Positions 28,326 to 36,306 of a DNA stretch of 64,000 nt are shown in pieces. Origin of the DNA: Planctomycetota bacterium (GTDB lineage: Bacteria; Planctomycetota; UBA8742; UBA2392); the NCBI GenBank assembly GCA_025993795.1, contig JAMQHL010000025.1, positions 1-64,000 on the forward strand, in the 5' to 3' direction. The stretch's first letter is position 1; each line of letters opens with the position of its first letter. A model generated the notes under the pieces. That model was not told where the DNA came from. It worked only from the letters and a program-made list of their open reading frames with translations, and did not search any database. Position numbers and translations under genes: made by a program.

Positions 28326-28696
28326 CAGTTTGCCGCGATGGCACGCCTTACCAGTTCACGAAACAGGCCTACCTTGAAGGGCTTGCGCAGCAAATCAAAC
28401 GGCTTCAGTCGCAGCGCCTGCTCAATCAGAACTTCCGTCGCCTCTGCTGTCATGAAAATGCAGCCAACACCCGGCAGCTCTTCATGGACCGCGTTGTACA
28501 GCCCTACGCCGGTCATGTCCGGCAGATTCAGGTCAAGCACAAGCAGGTCGAAACGCACCTGCCTGATCAAGCCAATGGCCTCGTCGCCCCGGCCCGCTTG
28601 GCTTGTATCAACGCCCTCGTCCTCGAGCACATCTGCAAGCGTGCTTCGGAGCGGGACATTATCGTCCACAAGCAGTATGCTGCGCCGCAGAGCCAT
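28325..28696 (-). CDS. Stand-alone response regulator receiver protein
   Basis: A 123-residue CheY-like receiver domain with no output domain. Acidic pocket D11-D12 (LLVDDN), phosphoacceptor D55 (LLVLDLNLPDM), T83 (FMTAEAT) and K105-P106 (LLRKPF) are all present, so it should be phosphorylatable. The start MALRRSILLVDDN is chosen because the domain begins there; upstream frame extensions are out of register with the fold. It is the first gene of the operon leading to groES and groEL. No histidine kinase is near. Confidence 0.92.
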   Translation of the reverse strand: MALRRSILLVDDNVPLRSTLADVLEDEGVDTSQAGRGDEAIGLIRQVRFDLLVLDLNLPDMTGVGLYNAVHEELPGVGCIFMTAEATEVLIEQALRLKPFDLLRKPFKVGLFRELVRRAIAAN

Positions 28697-28870
28697 CGGT
28701 CTATGTAGTGCAAAGGCGATGCCAGTGAGTTGAATTGAACGTGGCTGTCTATAAGCCATTGGGCAGCAAACTGTTACGTTGCAGAACCAGACTGGCGGTG
28801 GTACAAGTCGCTGTCGGTATGACAGGATTGCCACCGCACCCGATTCAGGGTGCCACGTTGGCAGGCGAGA

Positions 28871-29191
28871 ATGAAACTCATCGTTGCAGTCATCAAGCCC
28901 TATAAGCTCAACGCGTGCATTCGTGTGCTCGCCGAGTTGGGCGTAACAGACGTGCTTCATTCCGAGGCCCGGGGCTATGGTCGCCAGAAGGACCACCTCA
29001 GGGACTATCGTGATGACCGATTCGCGGTGGCGTTTCTGCCCAAGGTAAGGCTGGAGTTTGCCGTCGAGCCCGAGCACGCGAAAGCGGCAATCAACGGACT
29101 GATTGCCGCATGCCGCACCGGGCGGCAGGGTGACGGAAAAATCTGGGTGCTTGATGCCCGTGTGGCAGAGATCGAAGCTGTGACCGCATGA
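28871..29191 (+). CDS. P-II-like nitrogen regulatory protein lacking Tyr51
   Basis: A 106-residue P-II fold protein. It has MKLIVAVIKPYKL at the start, the T-loop region GYGRQKDHLRDYRDDRFAVA followed by FLPKVRLEF, and RTGRQGDGKIWVL with the GDGK element. Position 51, the uridylylated tyrosine in enteric GlnB, is Phe. The C-terminal loop bearing the usual RTGE signature is absent. It may bind ATP and 2-oxoglutarate but is not expected to be uridylylated at the standard site. Its stop overlaps the start of the phosphatidyltransferase gene (ATGA). An inverted repeat TGCCA-cgt-TGGCA lies just upstream (28851-28863). Confidence 0.88.
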   Translation: MKLIVAVIKPYKLNACIRVLAELGVTDVLHSEARGYGRQKDHLRDYRDDRFAVAFLPKVRLEFAVEPEHAKAAINGLIAACRTGRQGDGKIWVLDARVAEIEAVTA

Positions 29192-29787
29192 GCAGTGCCA
29201 CAGTGCCTGACCGATTCCGCTTCTGGACGCTGGCGAATATTTTCACATTCGCGCGATTCGTATTTGCACCGGTATGCGCGATCCTGTTCCTGCAAGAAAC
29301 CTGGTGGGGTGTGTGGGTTGCCGGTTGGCTTGCGGGCCTGGCGATGTTCACGGACTTCTGCGATGGCTACTTCGCGCGGCGCCAGAAGCAGGTAAGCGAC
29401 CTGGGCAAAATCTTCGACCCGCTGGCCGACGCCGTCTTTTTCATCATGGTCTGGACAGCCCTTGGTGTGGCTGGTGCGTACCCCTTGTGGCTGGCGTTAC
29501 CGTTTATCGCCCGTGAGCTGGTGCAGCATGTGTACCTGCGGCCAAGCGCAATGCGGCTGGGCGTGGTGCTGGGGGCGAACTTCTGGGGCAAGCTGAAGAC
29601 GCTGGTGCAGACGCTGGTGCTGATCGCGATGTGCTGGATTGAGTTTGGAATTGACTACTATCCCGAGTACACACGGCTGGCCCGTGGCACCAACATCGTG
29701 CTGATCAGCGTGACTGCACTGGTGAGCGTGGTTTCGATTGTGCCATACTTCGGGGCCTTGCGGCGTGCCCAGATGGCGCGACACTAA
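29188..29787 (+). CDS. CDP-alcohol phosphatidyltransferase (PgsA-like)
   Basis: A 199-residue integral membrane enzyme with several hydrophobic helices that joins a CDP-activated lipid to an alcohol. The family signature is complete at residues 56-81: D56-x-x-D59-G60-x-x-A63-R64, then G73, D77 and D81 in DFCDGYFARRQKQVSDLG continuing KIFDPLAD. Size and motif fit CDP-diacylglycerol-glycerol-3-phosphate 3-phosphatidyltransferase, but other alcohol acceptors are possible. It overlaps the upstream P-II-like gene by four bases and is followed 4 bases later by a ThiF-type gene. Confidence 0.88.
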   Translation: MSSATVPDRFRFWTLANIFTFARFVFAPVCAILFLQETWWGVWVAGWLAGLAMFTDFCDGYFARRQKQVSDLGKIFDPLADAVFFIMVWTALGVAGAYPLWLALPFIARELVQHVYLRPSAMRLGVVLGANFWGKLKTLVQTLVLIAMCWIEFGIDYYPEYTRLARGTNIVLISVTALVSVVSIVPYFGALRRAQMARH

Positions 29788-29791
29788 CGCC

Positions 29792-30799
29792 ATGTCTCGA
29801 TACACACGGCAGGAACTGTTCGCGCCTGTAGGCCCGCAGGGCCAAGCGCACATTCGTGCTTCGCGGGTGCTGCTGGTCGGTTGCGGTGCACTGGGCACGC
29901 ATCTGGCCGAATTCTGCGTGCGGGCAGGGGTCGGCGAGTTGCGCATCTTGGACCGTGACTTCGTCGAGGAAAGCAACCTTCAGCGGCAGAGTCTGTTCAC
30001 GGAAGCAGACGCCCGGCAAGCCCAGCCAAAAGCCGAAGCGGCGCGCCTTGCGCTGCAACGCGTGAACAGTGATGTGCAGATTTCAGCCCACATAGAGGAC
30101 TTCAACTGGCGCAACGCGCTGAAGCTGGTTGACGGTGCCACGTTGATCCTTGACGGCAGCGACAACTTCGAAACCCGCTTTCTGCTCAATGACCTCGCTG
30201 TCAGGCAGGGTATCCCGTGGGTCTATGCTGGCTGCGTCGGGTCGCGCGCCGTGTGCATGCCGGTGATTCCGGGCCGATCTGCGTGCCTGCGCTGCATGCT
30301 TGAAGAGCAGCCGCCCGCCGGCGGCGAAACCTGCGACACGACTGGCGTAATCTTGCCCGCGGTGTTGCAGGCCGTGGCATGGGCGAGCGTGGTTGCCCTG
30401 AAGATCATGAGCGGCAATGAAGGCGCGCTGTTCAAGAAGATGTACAGCTCAGACATGTGGACAGGCGAACGCCAGATCCTCGGGGCTGCAACCCCGCGCG
30501 CCGATTGCCCCTGCTGCGGCCTGCGCGAGTTTCCGTGGCTTGATGGTGAGCGCGGCGTCAAAGCCGCCACACTGTGCGGCCGCAACAGCGTACAGCTCAT
30601 GCCGGAAAAGGCTTTTGACTACGAAGCCGTAAGACAGCGCATTCGTGCGGCAGTGACAGTCACAACCGAGAACGACTTTCTCTTGCGAGTGCAGTCGGGG
30701 GAACTCACCCTCACGCTGTACCGCAATGGCCGGGCACTGGTACATGGAACGGATGATGAAGTGCGCTCCCGCGCGCTCTACACCAAACTCGTCGGCTGA
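29792..30799 (+). CDS. ThiF/MoeB/HesA-family E1-like adenylyltransferase
   Basis: A 335-residue enzyme expected to adenylate the C-terminal Gly-Gly of a small sulfur-carrier protein such as ThiS or MoaD. It begins YTRQELFAPVG, then the ATP-binding Rossmann motif VGCGALGTHLAE, the DRDFVEESNLQRQSLFTEAD signature and LILDGSDNFETRFLLND. Zinc cysteine pairs are CLRCM and CPCCG, and the candidate catalytic cysteine is in GETCDTTGVILP. A C-terminal extension of about 70 residues carries a short strand-rich domain. Neither thiS nor moaD is nearby. It is the third gene of the P-II operon. Confidence 0.92.
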   Translation: MSRYTRQELFAPVGPQGQAHIRASRVLLVGCGALGTHLAEFCVRAGVGELRILDRDFVEESNLQRQSLFTEADARQAQPKAEAARLALQRVNSDVQISAHIEDFNWRNALKLVDGATLILDGSDNFETRFLLNDLAVRQGIPWVYAGCVGSRAVCMPVIPGRSACLRCMLEEQPPAGGETCDTTGVILPAVLQAVAWASVVALKIMSGNEGALFKKMYSSDMWTGERQILGAATPRADCPCCGLREFPWLDGERGVKAATLCGRNSVQLMPEKAFDYEAVRQRIRAAVTVTTENDFLLRVQSGELTLTLYRNGRALVHGTDDEVRSRALYTKLVG

Positions 30800-30804
30800 G
30801 ACTC

Positions 30805-32685
30805 CTATCCTGCAAGGGCCGGCGGCTGGCCATCGGCGGTACTGACAGCGGCTGGGACGCCACTGCCACTGGCAAACTGAAGCTGGTACAACTTGGCGTA
30901 ACGGCCGCCTCGGGCAAGCAGTTGGGCATGGCTGCCTTGCTCAACCACCTCGCCCTTGTGCAGCACGAGTATGTTGTCGCTGTCAGTAATGGTGCTCAGA
31001 CGATGCGCGACCACAACAGCTGTTCTGCCCTGCATCAGTTTCTTTAAAGCGTCCTGGATCAGGGCCTCAGTCTCGCTGTCGATGTTGCTCGTGGCTTCAT
31101 CCAGCACGAGAATTCTGGGGTTGAATGCAAGCGCGCGCGCAAACGCGATCAGCTGCCGCTGCCCGGCACTGAACGTCGCGCCACGCTCGGCCACCATCGC
31201 ACTGTATCCGCCGTTCAGGCCTTCAATGAACGCGGCGGCGTGCACGACCTCCGCCGCCTGCCTGACCTGCTCTGAACTGATAGATGCACTGCCTAGCCGG
31301 ATATTCTCTAGCACCGTGCCTGCAAACAGGAACACATCCTGCAACACCATGCTGAAGGCGGCGCGCAGGTGCTCTTTGGTCATTTCCCGGATATCGACTC
31401 CGTCAATCAGGATGGCGCCCTTGTGGATGTCATAGAAGCGCATCAGCAGGCTGATAATGGTGGTCTTGCCGCTGCCGGTGGCCCCTACCAGCGCCAGCGA
31501 ACTGCCGGCGTGCACCTTGAAGCTGACCCCCTTCAGTACCCAGTCTTGTGCGTCTGCGGCCTTGGCGCCGTATGCAAACCAGACATCCTTGAACTCGATA
31601 TCGCCGCGGATCTCGGGCGATTTCGGCTGTGCGGGGTTCTGCACTTCGTCCTTGGTGTCAATGATGCGAAACAGCCGCTCCGCCGATGCCATGGCGCTTT
31701 GCAGCACATTGTACTTCTCGCTCATCTCACGGATCGGCCGGAACATCATCGGTGTGTACAGAAAGAAGGCAAAGAATGTGCCGTAGTTCAGCGTGCCGCC
31801 AAAGATCGCCGTGGTGCCAAACCACACGACCAGCATGACCGTGGCTGTGCCCGCAAGTTCAACGACTGGAAAGAAGATGCTGAAGTTGAACACGGTGCGA
31901 TAGCTGGACTCGCGATAGTCGGCACTGCGCTTGTCGAACTTGTCGGCCATCGCTTTCTCGGTGCCGAAGATGCGCGTAACGCGCCAGCCCTGGATCGTCT
32001 CGTTCAGGAAACTGTTCACGACGGCAAGCTTGACGCGCATGTCGCGAAAGCTGCTGCGCGCGCGGCCGCGGAACACCCAGGTAATGCCCGCCATAACCGG
32101 GATCGCCCCCACCACAATCAGCCCCATGCGCCAATCCAGCCACATCATCAGCGCCAGGGCGCCAATCACGATCAACGCGTCGCCGACCAGTTGTACCAGC
32201 CCGCTGGCAAACACCTCGCCGATGGCCTCAACGTCGCTGGTGACGCGGGTAACAAGCCGGCCCACGGGGTTGCGATCAAAGAAGCGCAGAGGCAGCTTCT
32301 GGATGTGTGCATAGCAATGCTGGCGCACGTCCAGAACCGTCTTCTGGCCCAGCTTGGCGAACAGGTAAGTGTTGAAGTAGCGAGTCACAAACTGCAACCC
32401 GACGAGCCCGAGAAACCCGAACGAATACAGGCCCAGTGTGCGCCATGCTTCATCCTTGGCGGGGCCAGGGGAGTCCGCTTCGCCCATCACCATGAAAGGG
32501 CCGTTGACCGTTTCCCGAACTACCAGCGGTAGCATCAGTTCGCACGCGGCAGCGAACAGCATGAAGAACGTTCCCCATACTACCAGGCCGATGTACGGCT
32601 TGGCGTACGGGGCCAGCCGCTTGATCAGCCGGGCATCATAGGCCTTGCCAAGGAACTCGTCGTCGTCGTGATAAGCTTCCGCCAA
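30805..32685 (-). CDS. ABC exporter, fused permease and ATPase (MsbA-like)
   Basis: A 626-residue half-transporter. Six transmembrane helices occupy about residues 35-330, including FMLFAAACELMLPLVVRETV and ALMMWLDWRMGLIVVGAIPV. The nucleotide-binding domain follows: Walker A VGATGSGKTTI near residue 400, the signature FSAGQRQLIAFARAL near 503 (Gly-to-Ala change in the usual SGGQ), Walker B ILVLDEATSNID near 523, and the H-loop VVAHRLSTI. It should form a dimer exporting lipids or drugs. It diverges from the ESCRT-like cluster across 96 bases, so the two may share control. Confidence 0.95.
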   Translation of the reverse strand: MAEAYHDDDEFLGKAYDARLIKRLAPYAKPYIGLVVWGTFFMLFAAACELMLPLVVRETVNGPFMVMGEADSPGPAKDEAWRTLGLYSFGFLGLVGLQFVTRYFNTYLFAKLGQKTVLDVRQHCYAHIQKLPLRFFDRNPVGRLVTRVTSDVEAIGEVFASGLVQLVGDALIVIGALALMMWLDWRMGLIVVGAIPVMAGITWVFRGRARSSFRDMRVKLAVVNSFLNETIQGWRVTRIFGTEKAMADKFDKRSADYRESSYRTVFNFSIFFPVVELAGTATVMLVVWFGTTAIFGGTLNYGTFFAFFLYTPMMFRPIREMSEKYNVLQSAMASAERLFRIIDTKDEVQNPAQPKSPEIRGDIEFKDVWFAYGAKAADAQDWVLKGVSFKVHAGSSLALVGATGSGKTTIISLLMRFYDIHKGAILIDGVDIREMTKEHLRAAFSMVLQDVFLFAGTVLENIRLGSASISSEQVRQAAEVVHAAAFIEGLNGGYSAMVAERGATFSAGQRQLIAFARALAFNPRILVLDEATSNIDSETEALIQDALKKLMQGRTAVVVAHRLSTITDSDNILVLHKGEVVEQGSHAQLLARGGRYAKLYQLQFASGSGVPAAVSTADGQPPALAG

Positions 32686-32753
32686 CTGCGCCTGCCTTCC
32701 GTAAACAGCCTAGAGGGGCAACGAAACGCTGCAACCCGCCGCCCCTTCACGCG

Positions 32754-32781
32754 TTGTGAAATTAGCTATACTCAAGGGGCC
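32754..32781 (+). promoter_or_regulatory. Possible promoter or leader of the ESCRT-like cluster
   Basis: A TATACT hexamer (32767-32772) sits 9 bases before the first ATG of the cluster, followed by AAGGGG (32774-32779). No good -35 element is found at normal spacing, so if this is a -10 element the transcript would be nearly leaderless. Weak evidence. Confidence 0.25.
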
Positions 32782-33558
32782 ATGCTTGAGCGCGCCACAG
32801 CGGTATCTGCGATGCAAAGCCTGTTTTCGGGGCTTGAGAGCCGCATTGTTCGTCAACGCATGTTGCCGCACCCGGGCGAAGGGTCGCTCTATGATTTCGA
32901 CCCAAACCGGGTATCGCGCCGCAGTTTCCGGCAAGGCGACCTGTCCCCCGGCGGCAAGGGGCCATTCATCCGCCGCGAATCTATCGGTCTGCTTCATAAG
33001 CCGATGCTGGGCCTGGCAGCGGTCAAAGTCTGTGTCGTACTCGACTTCGGCAACGCAGAACGCCGATTCACCGCCGACGCAATCCAGGAAACTGTCCGCT
33101 GGGCCTTGGCGCCGCTGCGGCCGGACATCTATTTCGTGATCGGTTTCGCCGGCGCACGCGAACCCCACTTGGCGGGCCACACGGATGAGGTTCTGCGGGC
33201 GCTTTCAGGGGGCACGAACTGGCGAGGGGCGTTGATTGAATACGCCGATCCAGGTTGGGCCGTCACCGCGCCCAGAGACGGCGCGATCCTGCCTGCATTG
33301 TTCGAGAACCTGTTCGACCCTGAACCCGTTGACCAGAAGATCGCGCGGGTTGACGCGGCGCTCTTGGCTGCCCATGAACTGCGCGAGCCGGGCGGGTTTA
33401 TGCTGCTTGATGACCTTGCCCAACGTGTCGCGGTGGGCAAAGATCTGGTCACAGACCGCGCGATCCTGTATGCCGAGCGGACACCCGGTCTTGGCGTCAA
33501 GGAAGTCGGCGGAGACCTGATCATCCAGCGTGACCGATTTGAAAGCATGAGGGCCTGA
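32782..33558 (+). CDS. Hypothetical protein with winged-helix-like C terminus, first gene of ESCRT-like cluster
   Basis: A 258-residue soluble protein. The middle has an alternating strand-helix pattern, AVKVCVVLDFGNAERRF followed by IQETVRWALAPLRPDIYFVI, reminiscent of a VWA-like or Rossmann fold but without a D-x-S-x-S motif. The last 70 residues fit a winged helix: one helix (KIARVDAALLAAHELREPG), a second (LLDDLAQRVAVG), a third (KDLVTDRAILYAER) and a beta wing (GVKEVGGDLIIQRDRF). Winged helices are found in eukaryotic ESCRT-II and CHMP7 and in archaeal CdvB, making this a candidate adaptor; that is inference. Its stop overlaps the next gene's start (TGATG at 33556-33560). Confidence 0.65.
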   Translation: MLERATAVSAMQSLFSGLESRIVRQRMLPHPGEGSLYDFDPNRVSRRSFRQGDLSPGGKGPFIRRESIGLLHKPMLGLAAVKVCVVLDFGNAERRFTADAIQETVRWALAPLRPDIYFVIGFAGAREPHLAGHTDEVLRALSGGTNWRGALIEYADPGWAVTAPRDGAILPALFENLFDPEPVDQKIARVDAALLAAHELREPGGFMLLDDLAQRVAVGKDLVTDRAILYAERTPGLGVKEVGGDLIIQRDRFESMRA

Positions 33559-34238
33559 TGAGCCTGCTCGACCGCATCAAAAACATGATCAAGGGCCAAG
33601 CCGGCGAAGCCGAGCAGGTGATTCGTGATGCCAGCAGCACGCGCGAAATGCTTGAGCATCTGGACGACCTGATTACGCAGAACGAGGTCGAGTTACGCAA
33701 AACCCGGCAGGAGCTGGCGCGACTGGAACTGTCTGAGCGCGCCAGCATCGAGAACATCAAGTCCGGCCGCGTGGGCGACCGCGAGAAGGAGTTTGTGCTG
33801 CTGCAGATCAAGCGCACACGCACCCAGATGGAAAGCCTGAAGCTCAAGGCCGACATCCTGAACAAGAACATCGAGCTGCACCTGAACCTTGTTGGCAAGA
33901 TCCAGGCCATGGAGGCCATGGACCTTCGTGGTATTGAGCAGTCGGTTGTAGAGCGCGTCATGCTCGACTTCGAAGAAGGCATGGAAAAGTACCGGGAAGC
34001 CGTGCACGCCGGAGAAGGCATAACGCAGAGCCGCGAAGATGTTCTGACCGCCAAGGACAAAGAGGAGTTGCGCACACTGGAAAAGGAAATCCTGGGTGAG
34101 AAGCCAAGGACAGAAAAGCCGAACATGGACCAGGAACTCGCTGACATTGAGGCGGAACTGATGCAGGCAGAACACGAGCGCAAACAAGCTTCAAAAGAGA
34201 ACGACAAGCAGATGAAGCAGAAACCCGAGCTTGAGTAG
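33558..34238 (+). CDS. ESCRT-III-like helical protein 1
   Basis: A 226-residue, almost entirely helical, highly charged protein. The N terminus MSLLDRIKNMIKG is a short amphipathic membrane-binding-type helix. Long helices follow: TREMLEHLDDLITQNEVELR, then VLLQIKRTRTQMESLKLKAD and ILNKNIELHLNLVGKIQAME. An acidic C-terminal region ends in a predicted helix MDQELADIEAELMQAEHERK that resembles an MIT-interacting motif. The layout of basic first hairpin, acidic second half and terminal helix is that of CHMP/Snf7 proteins; PspA/Vipp1 is the alternative in the same superfamily. It overlaps the upstream gene (ATGA) and is followed by two further proteins of similar build and a Vps4-like ATPase. Confidence 0.72.
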   Translation: MSLLDRIKNMIKGQAGEAEQVIRDASSTREMLEHLDDLITQNEVELRKTRQELARLELSERASIENIKSGRVGDREKEFVLLQIKRTRTQMESLKLKADILNKNIELHLNLVGKIQAMEAMDLRGIEQSVVERVMLDFEEGMEKYREAVHAGEGITQSREDVLTAKDKEELRTLEKEILGEKPRTEKPNMDQELADIEAELMQAEHERKQASKENDKQMKQKPELE

Positions 34239-34354
34239 CGACGCTGTTACAGAAGCGGGCTCGTTTCGTAGCACAGTACTTTGCAGGCAGTTCTCACAAT
34301 GTAAGCGGCAGGTGTCAGCCGGGGCAGATGCCCCGCAGGAAGTCCGGAGGGTCA

Positions 34355-34972
34355 ATGCCACAGAACTTTTTCAGCATGTTGTTCGGCGGGCGGATCGACC
34401 TGCGCAAACTGAAGGTGAAGCTGCGTGAGGTTGAGCGCGACCGCCGCAAGTACTTCATGGAGTTGCGCAAGAGTTCTGCCAAGCAGGGCACGTTGATTGA
34501 GCAGATCAAGGCCGCGCGCCGCGAAGGCAACCAGATCGAAGTGGACTACCTCTGGGAAGAGTTGAAGGCGATCAAGTACGACTTCGCGTTCAGCCGCCGC
34601 ACCGCCAAAGTGAGCAACCTGGAAGGCATTGCCCTGAAGAAGTACATCCGCGGCCTGGAGCGACTTGAAAAGCGCAAGGACAAAGACGGCGTCAACAAGT
34701 TGCTGCAACGCATTCGCACCAGCGGGCTCGATGCCAAGCTCGCGCTGCAACAGATTGATGAGCAGGCGTACATGGATGAACTCAACGCCACGCTGGAAGA
34801 CATCGGGCTGGAAATCGACGGAGAGTTTGAGGACCAGGACCCCGAAAAGGAGCGCTTCCTGTCCGAGATCGACACGATCAATGAAGCCGAAGAAGCAGGC
34901 AACTTCGACGAGGCCCTGAAAACCGAAGCTGAACTCAAACACAAGCTCGAATCCGAAGAAGGAGCGGTTTGA
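34355..34972 (+). CDS. ESCRT-III-like helical protein 2
   Basis: A 205-residue helical protein starting at 34355 with GGAGGG 4 bases upstream. Its N terminus, MPQNFFSMLFGG, has the aromatic-hydrophobic tip followed by a basic helix seen in Snf7-type proteins. Next come RKLKVKLREVERDRRKYFME, then LIEQIKAARREGNQIEVDYL, and VSNLEGIALKKYIRGLERLE. The second half is strongly acidic (EIDGEFEDQDPEKERFLSEI) and ends in a helix EALKTEAELKHKLESEE. The split into a basic first half and acidic second half fits autoinhibited ESCRT-III architecture. It lies 71 bases upstream of the MIT-AAA ATPase gene. Confidence 0.68.
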   Translation: MPQNFFSMLFGGRIDLRKLKVKLREVERDRRKYFMELRKSSAKQGTLIEQIKAARREGNQIEVDYLWEELKAIKYDFAFSRRTAKVSNLEGIALKKYIRGLERLEKRKDKDGVNKLLQRIRTSGLDAKLALQQIDEQAYMDELNATLEDIGLEIDGEFEDQDPEKERFLSEIDTINEAEEAGNFDEALKTEAELKHKLESEEGAV

Positions 34973-35043
34973 AGTAGAGGTCCCATGCTGCACAGGCACT
35001 GCGCTGTTACTTGACCTCTGTACTTTGACCTTCTGGGTACGTC

Positions 35044-36282
35044 ATGGATCTTAGCGGCAAACTCAAACGCTCCTGCGAAGACTCGCTGCACAAGGCCAAG
35101 ATGGCATGGAAGGCGGGTGATTCCGATACAGCCGCCGGTCACTTTGAGGCAGCCAGCAAGTCGATGTTCAAGTATGCCGAGTACGCCACTTCGCGCAGCA
35201 TGGAGTATGCGCGCAAACGCAAGGCCATCGAGTACCGCGACTTTGCCAAGCGCCTGCGCGACACCGCAGCAGAGCAGGCCAAGGGCGGCAAGCTGCCGCC
35301 GCCACCCAGCACCAGCGTCGATGAAGACCGTGCGCAGGAAGCCGGCGCGGGCGAAACCGACCGCAGCATCAGCGAGACGGTAAGCCAGTTGATTCACACC
35401 AGCACGTTGACGTGGGACGACATTGGCGGGCTTGACGAAACCAAACGCGACATCAAGTACACGCTCGGGCTGTCGCTGGCCAAGCCGCCTGCCGAGGTGA
35501 AGATCACCACGTTTCGCAACATCCTGTTCTACGGGCCGCCCGGCACGGGCAAGACGCTGTTAGCAGCGGCGACCAGCAACAGCCTGAAGGTGACAACGGA
35601 GGGCCAGGCGCTGTTCTTCAACGTCAAGGTCAGCAGCGTGCTAAGCAAGTACTTTGGCGAAAGCAGCAAGATCATCAGCGAGATCTACGGCGCTGCGCGC
35701 GATAACTCGCCCAGCGTTGTGTTCCTTGATGAATTCGAGAGCCTGACAACGTCGCGCGATTCCGGCGAACAGTCGGGCGCAGAACGCCGCATTCTTTCAA
35801 CGATTCTGGCTGAAATGGACGGCCTGAGCGAGAAAGGGCGCAGCGACATTTTCGTGCTCACAATCGCCGCTACCAACCGCCCCTGGGACATTGACGCCGC
35901 CGTCATGTCTCGCTTCGAGAAGCAGATTCTGATTCCGCTGCCTGACCCTGAAAGCCGCACCGCCATCTTGCGCATCCAGCTTGAGCGAAAGGGCTACCAC
36001 GTTGCGGACGATGTCTTGGAACAACTGATCGAAATCACCGACGGCTACTCAGGGCGTGAAATCGAGCGGCTTTGCAAGCAGGCCACGAGCCAGATGCTGG
36101 GCGAACTCAATGCCGACCTGCCGGAGATCCTGGACAGCGGCCTGAAGGCCACGCAGAACTACCAGGTCAGGGTCCGCGCGCTGATTGCGGACGACTTCGA
36201 GCGTGCGGCAACCATGATCAAGCCGGTCACCAGCCCCGCCGACATGCAGCGCTACCTCGACTGGAGCCCGGAAGCGGACTGA
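35044..36282 (+). CDS. Vps4-like AAA ATPase with N-terminal MIT-like domain
   Basis: A 412-residue meiotic-clade AAA ATPase. Residues about 8-75 form an MIT-like three-helix bundle (KAKMAWKAGDSDTAAGHFEA, then KYAEYATSRSMEYARKRKAI). A Pro/acidic linker leads to LTWDDIGGLDETKRDI at 122. Walker A is GPPGTGKT (164-171), Walker B VVFLDE (225-230), the sensor AATNRPWDID starts at 275, arginine-finger segment SRFEKQILIPLPDPESR starts at 289, and sensor-2-type GYSGREIERL at 334. WDDI-x-GL, SRFEK, LPLP-type and GYSG motifs resemble Vps4/katanin. The C terminus lacks the extra beta domain of Vps4. It most likely disassembles the neighbouring ESCRT-III-like proteins, which is inference. Neither FtsH-like protease nor proteasome genes are nearby. 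Confidence 0.93.
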   Translation: MDLSGKLKRSCEDSLHKAKMAWKAGDSDTAAGHFEAASKSMFKYAEYATSRSMEYARKRKAIEYRDFAKRLRDTAAEQAKGGKLPPPPSTSVDEDRAQEAGAGETDRSISETVSQLIHTSTLTWDDIGGLDETKRDIKYTLGLSLAKPPAEVKITTFRNILFYGPPGTGKTLLAAATSNSLKVTTEGQALFFNVKVSSVLSKYFGESSKIISEIYGAARDNSPSVVFLDEFESLTTSRDSGEQSGAERRILSTILAEMDGLSEKGRSDIFVLTIAATNRPWDIDAAVMSRFEKQILIPLPDPESRTAILRIQLERKGYHVADDVLEQLIEITDGYSGREIERLCKQATSQMLGELNADLPEILDSGLKATQNYQVRVRALIADDFERAATMIKPVTSPADMQRYLDWSPEAD

Positions 36283-36306
36283 GGATGCGCGGTGCGAACG
36301 CCAATC

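Noticed and set aside
27885..28870. A CIRCE/HrcA operator before groES or before the operon.
   Set aside because: No TTAGCACTC-N9-GAGTGCTAA or near match seen in these gaps.
33558..34238. Simple PspA/Vipp1 assignment for the first helical protein.
   Set aside because: It lacks the recognisable PspA helix signatures and is linked to an MIT-AAA ATPase, but the superfamily cannot be fully separated by eye.
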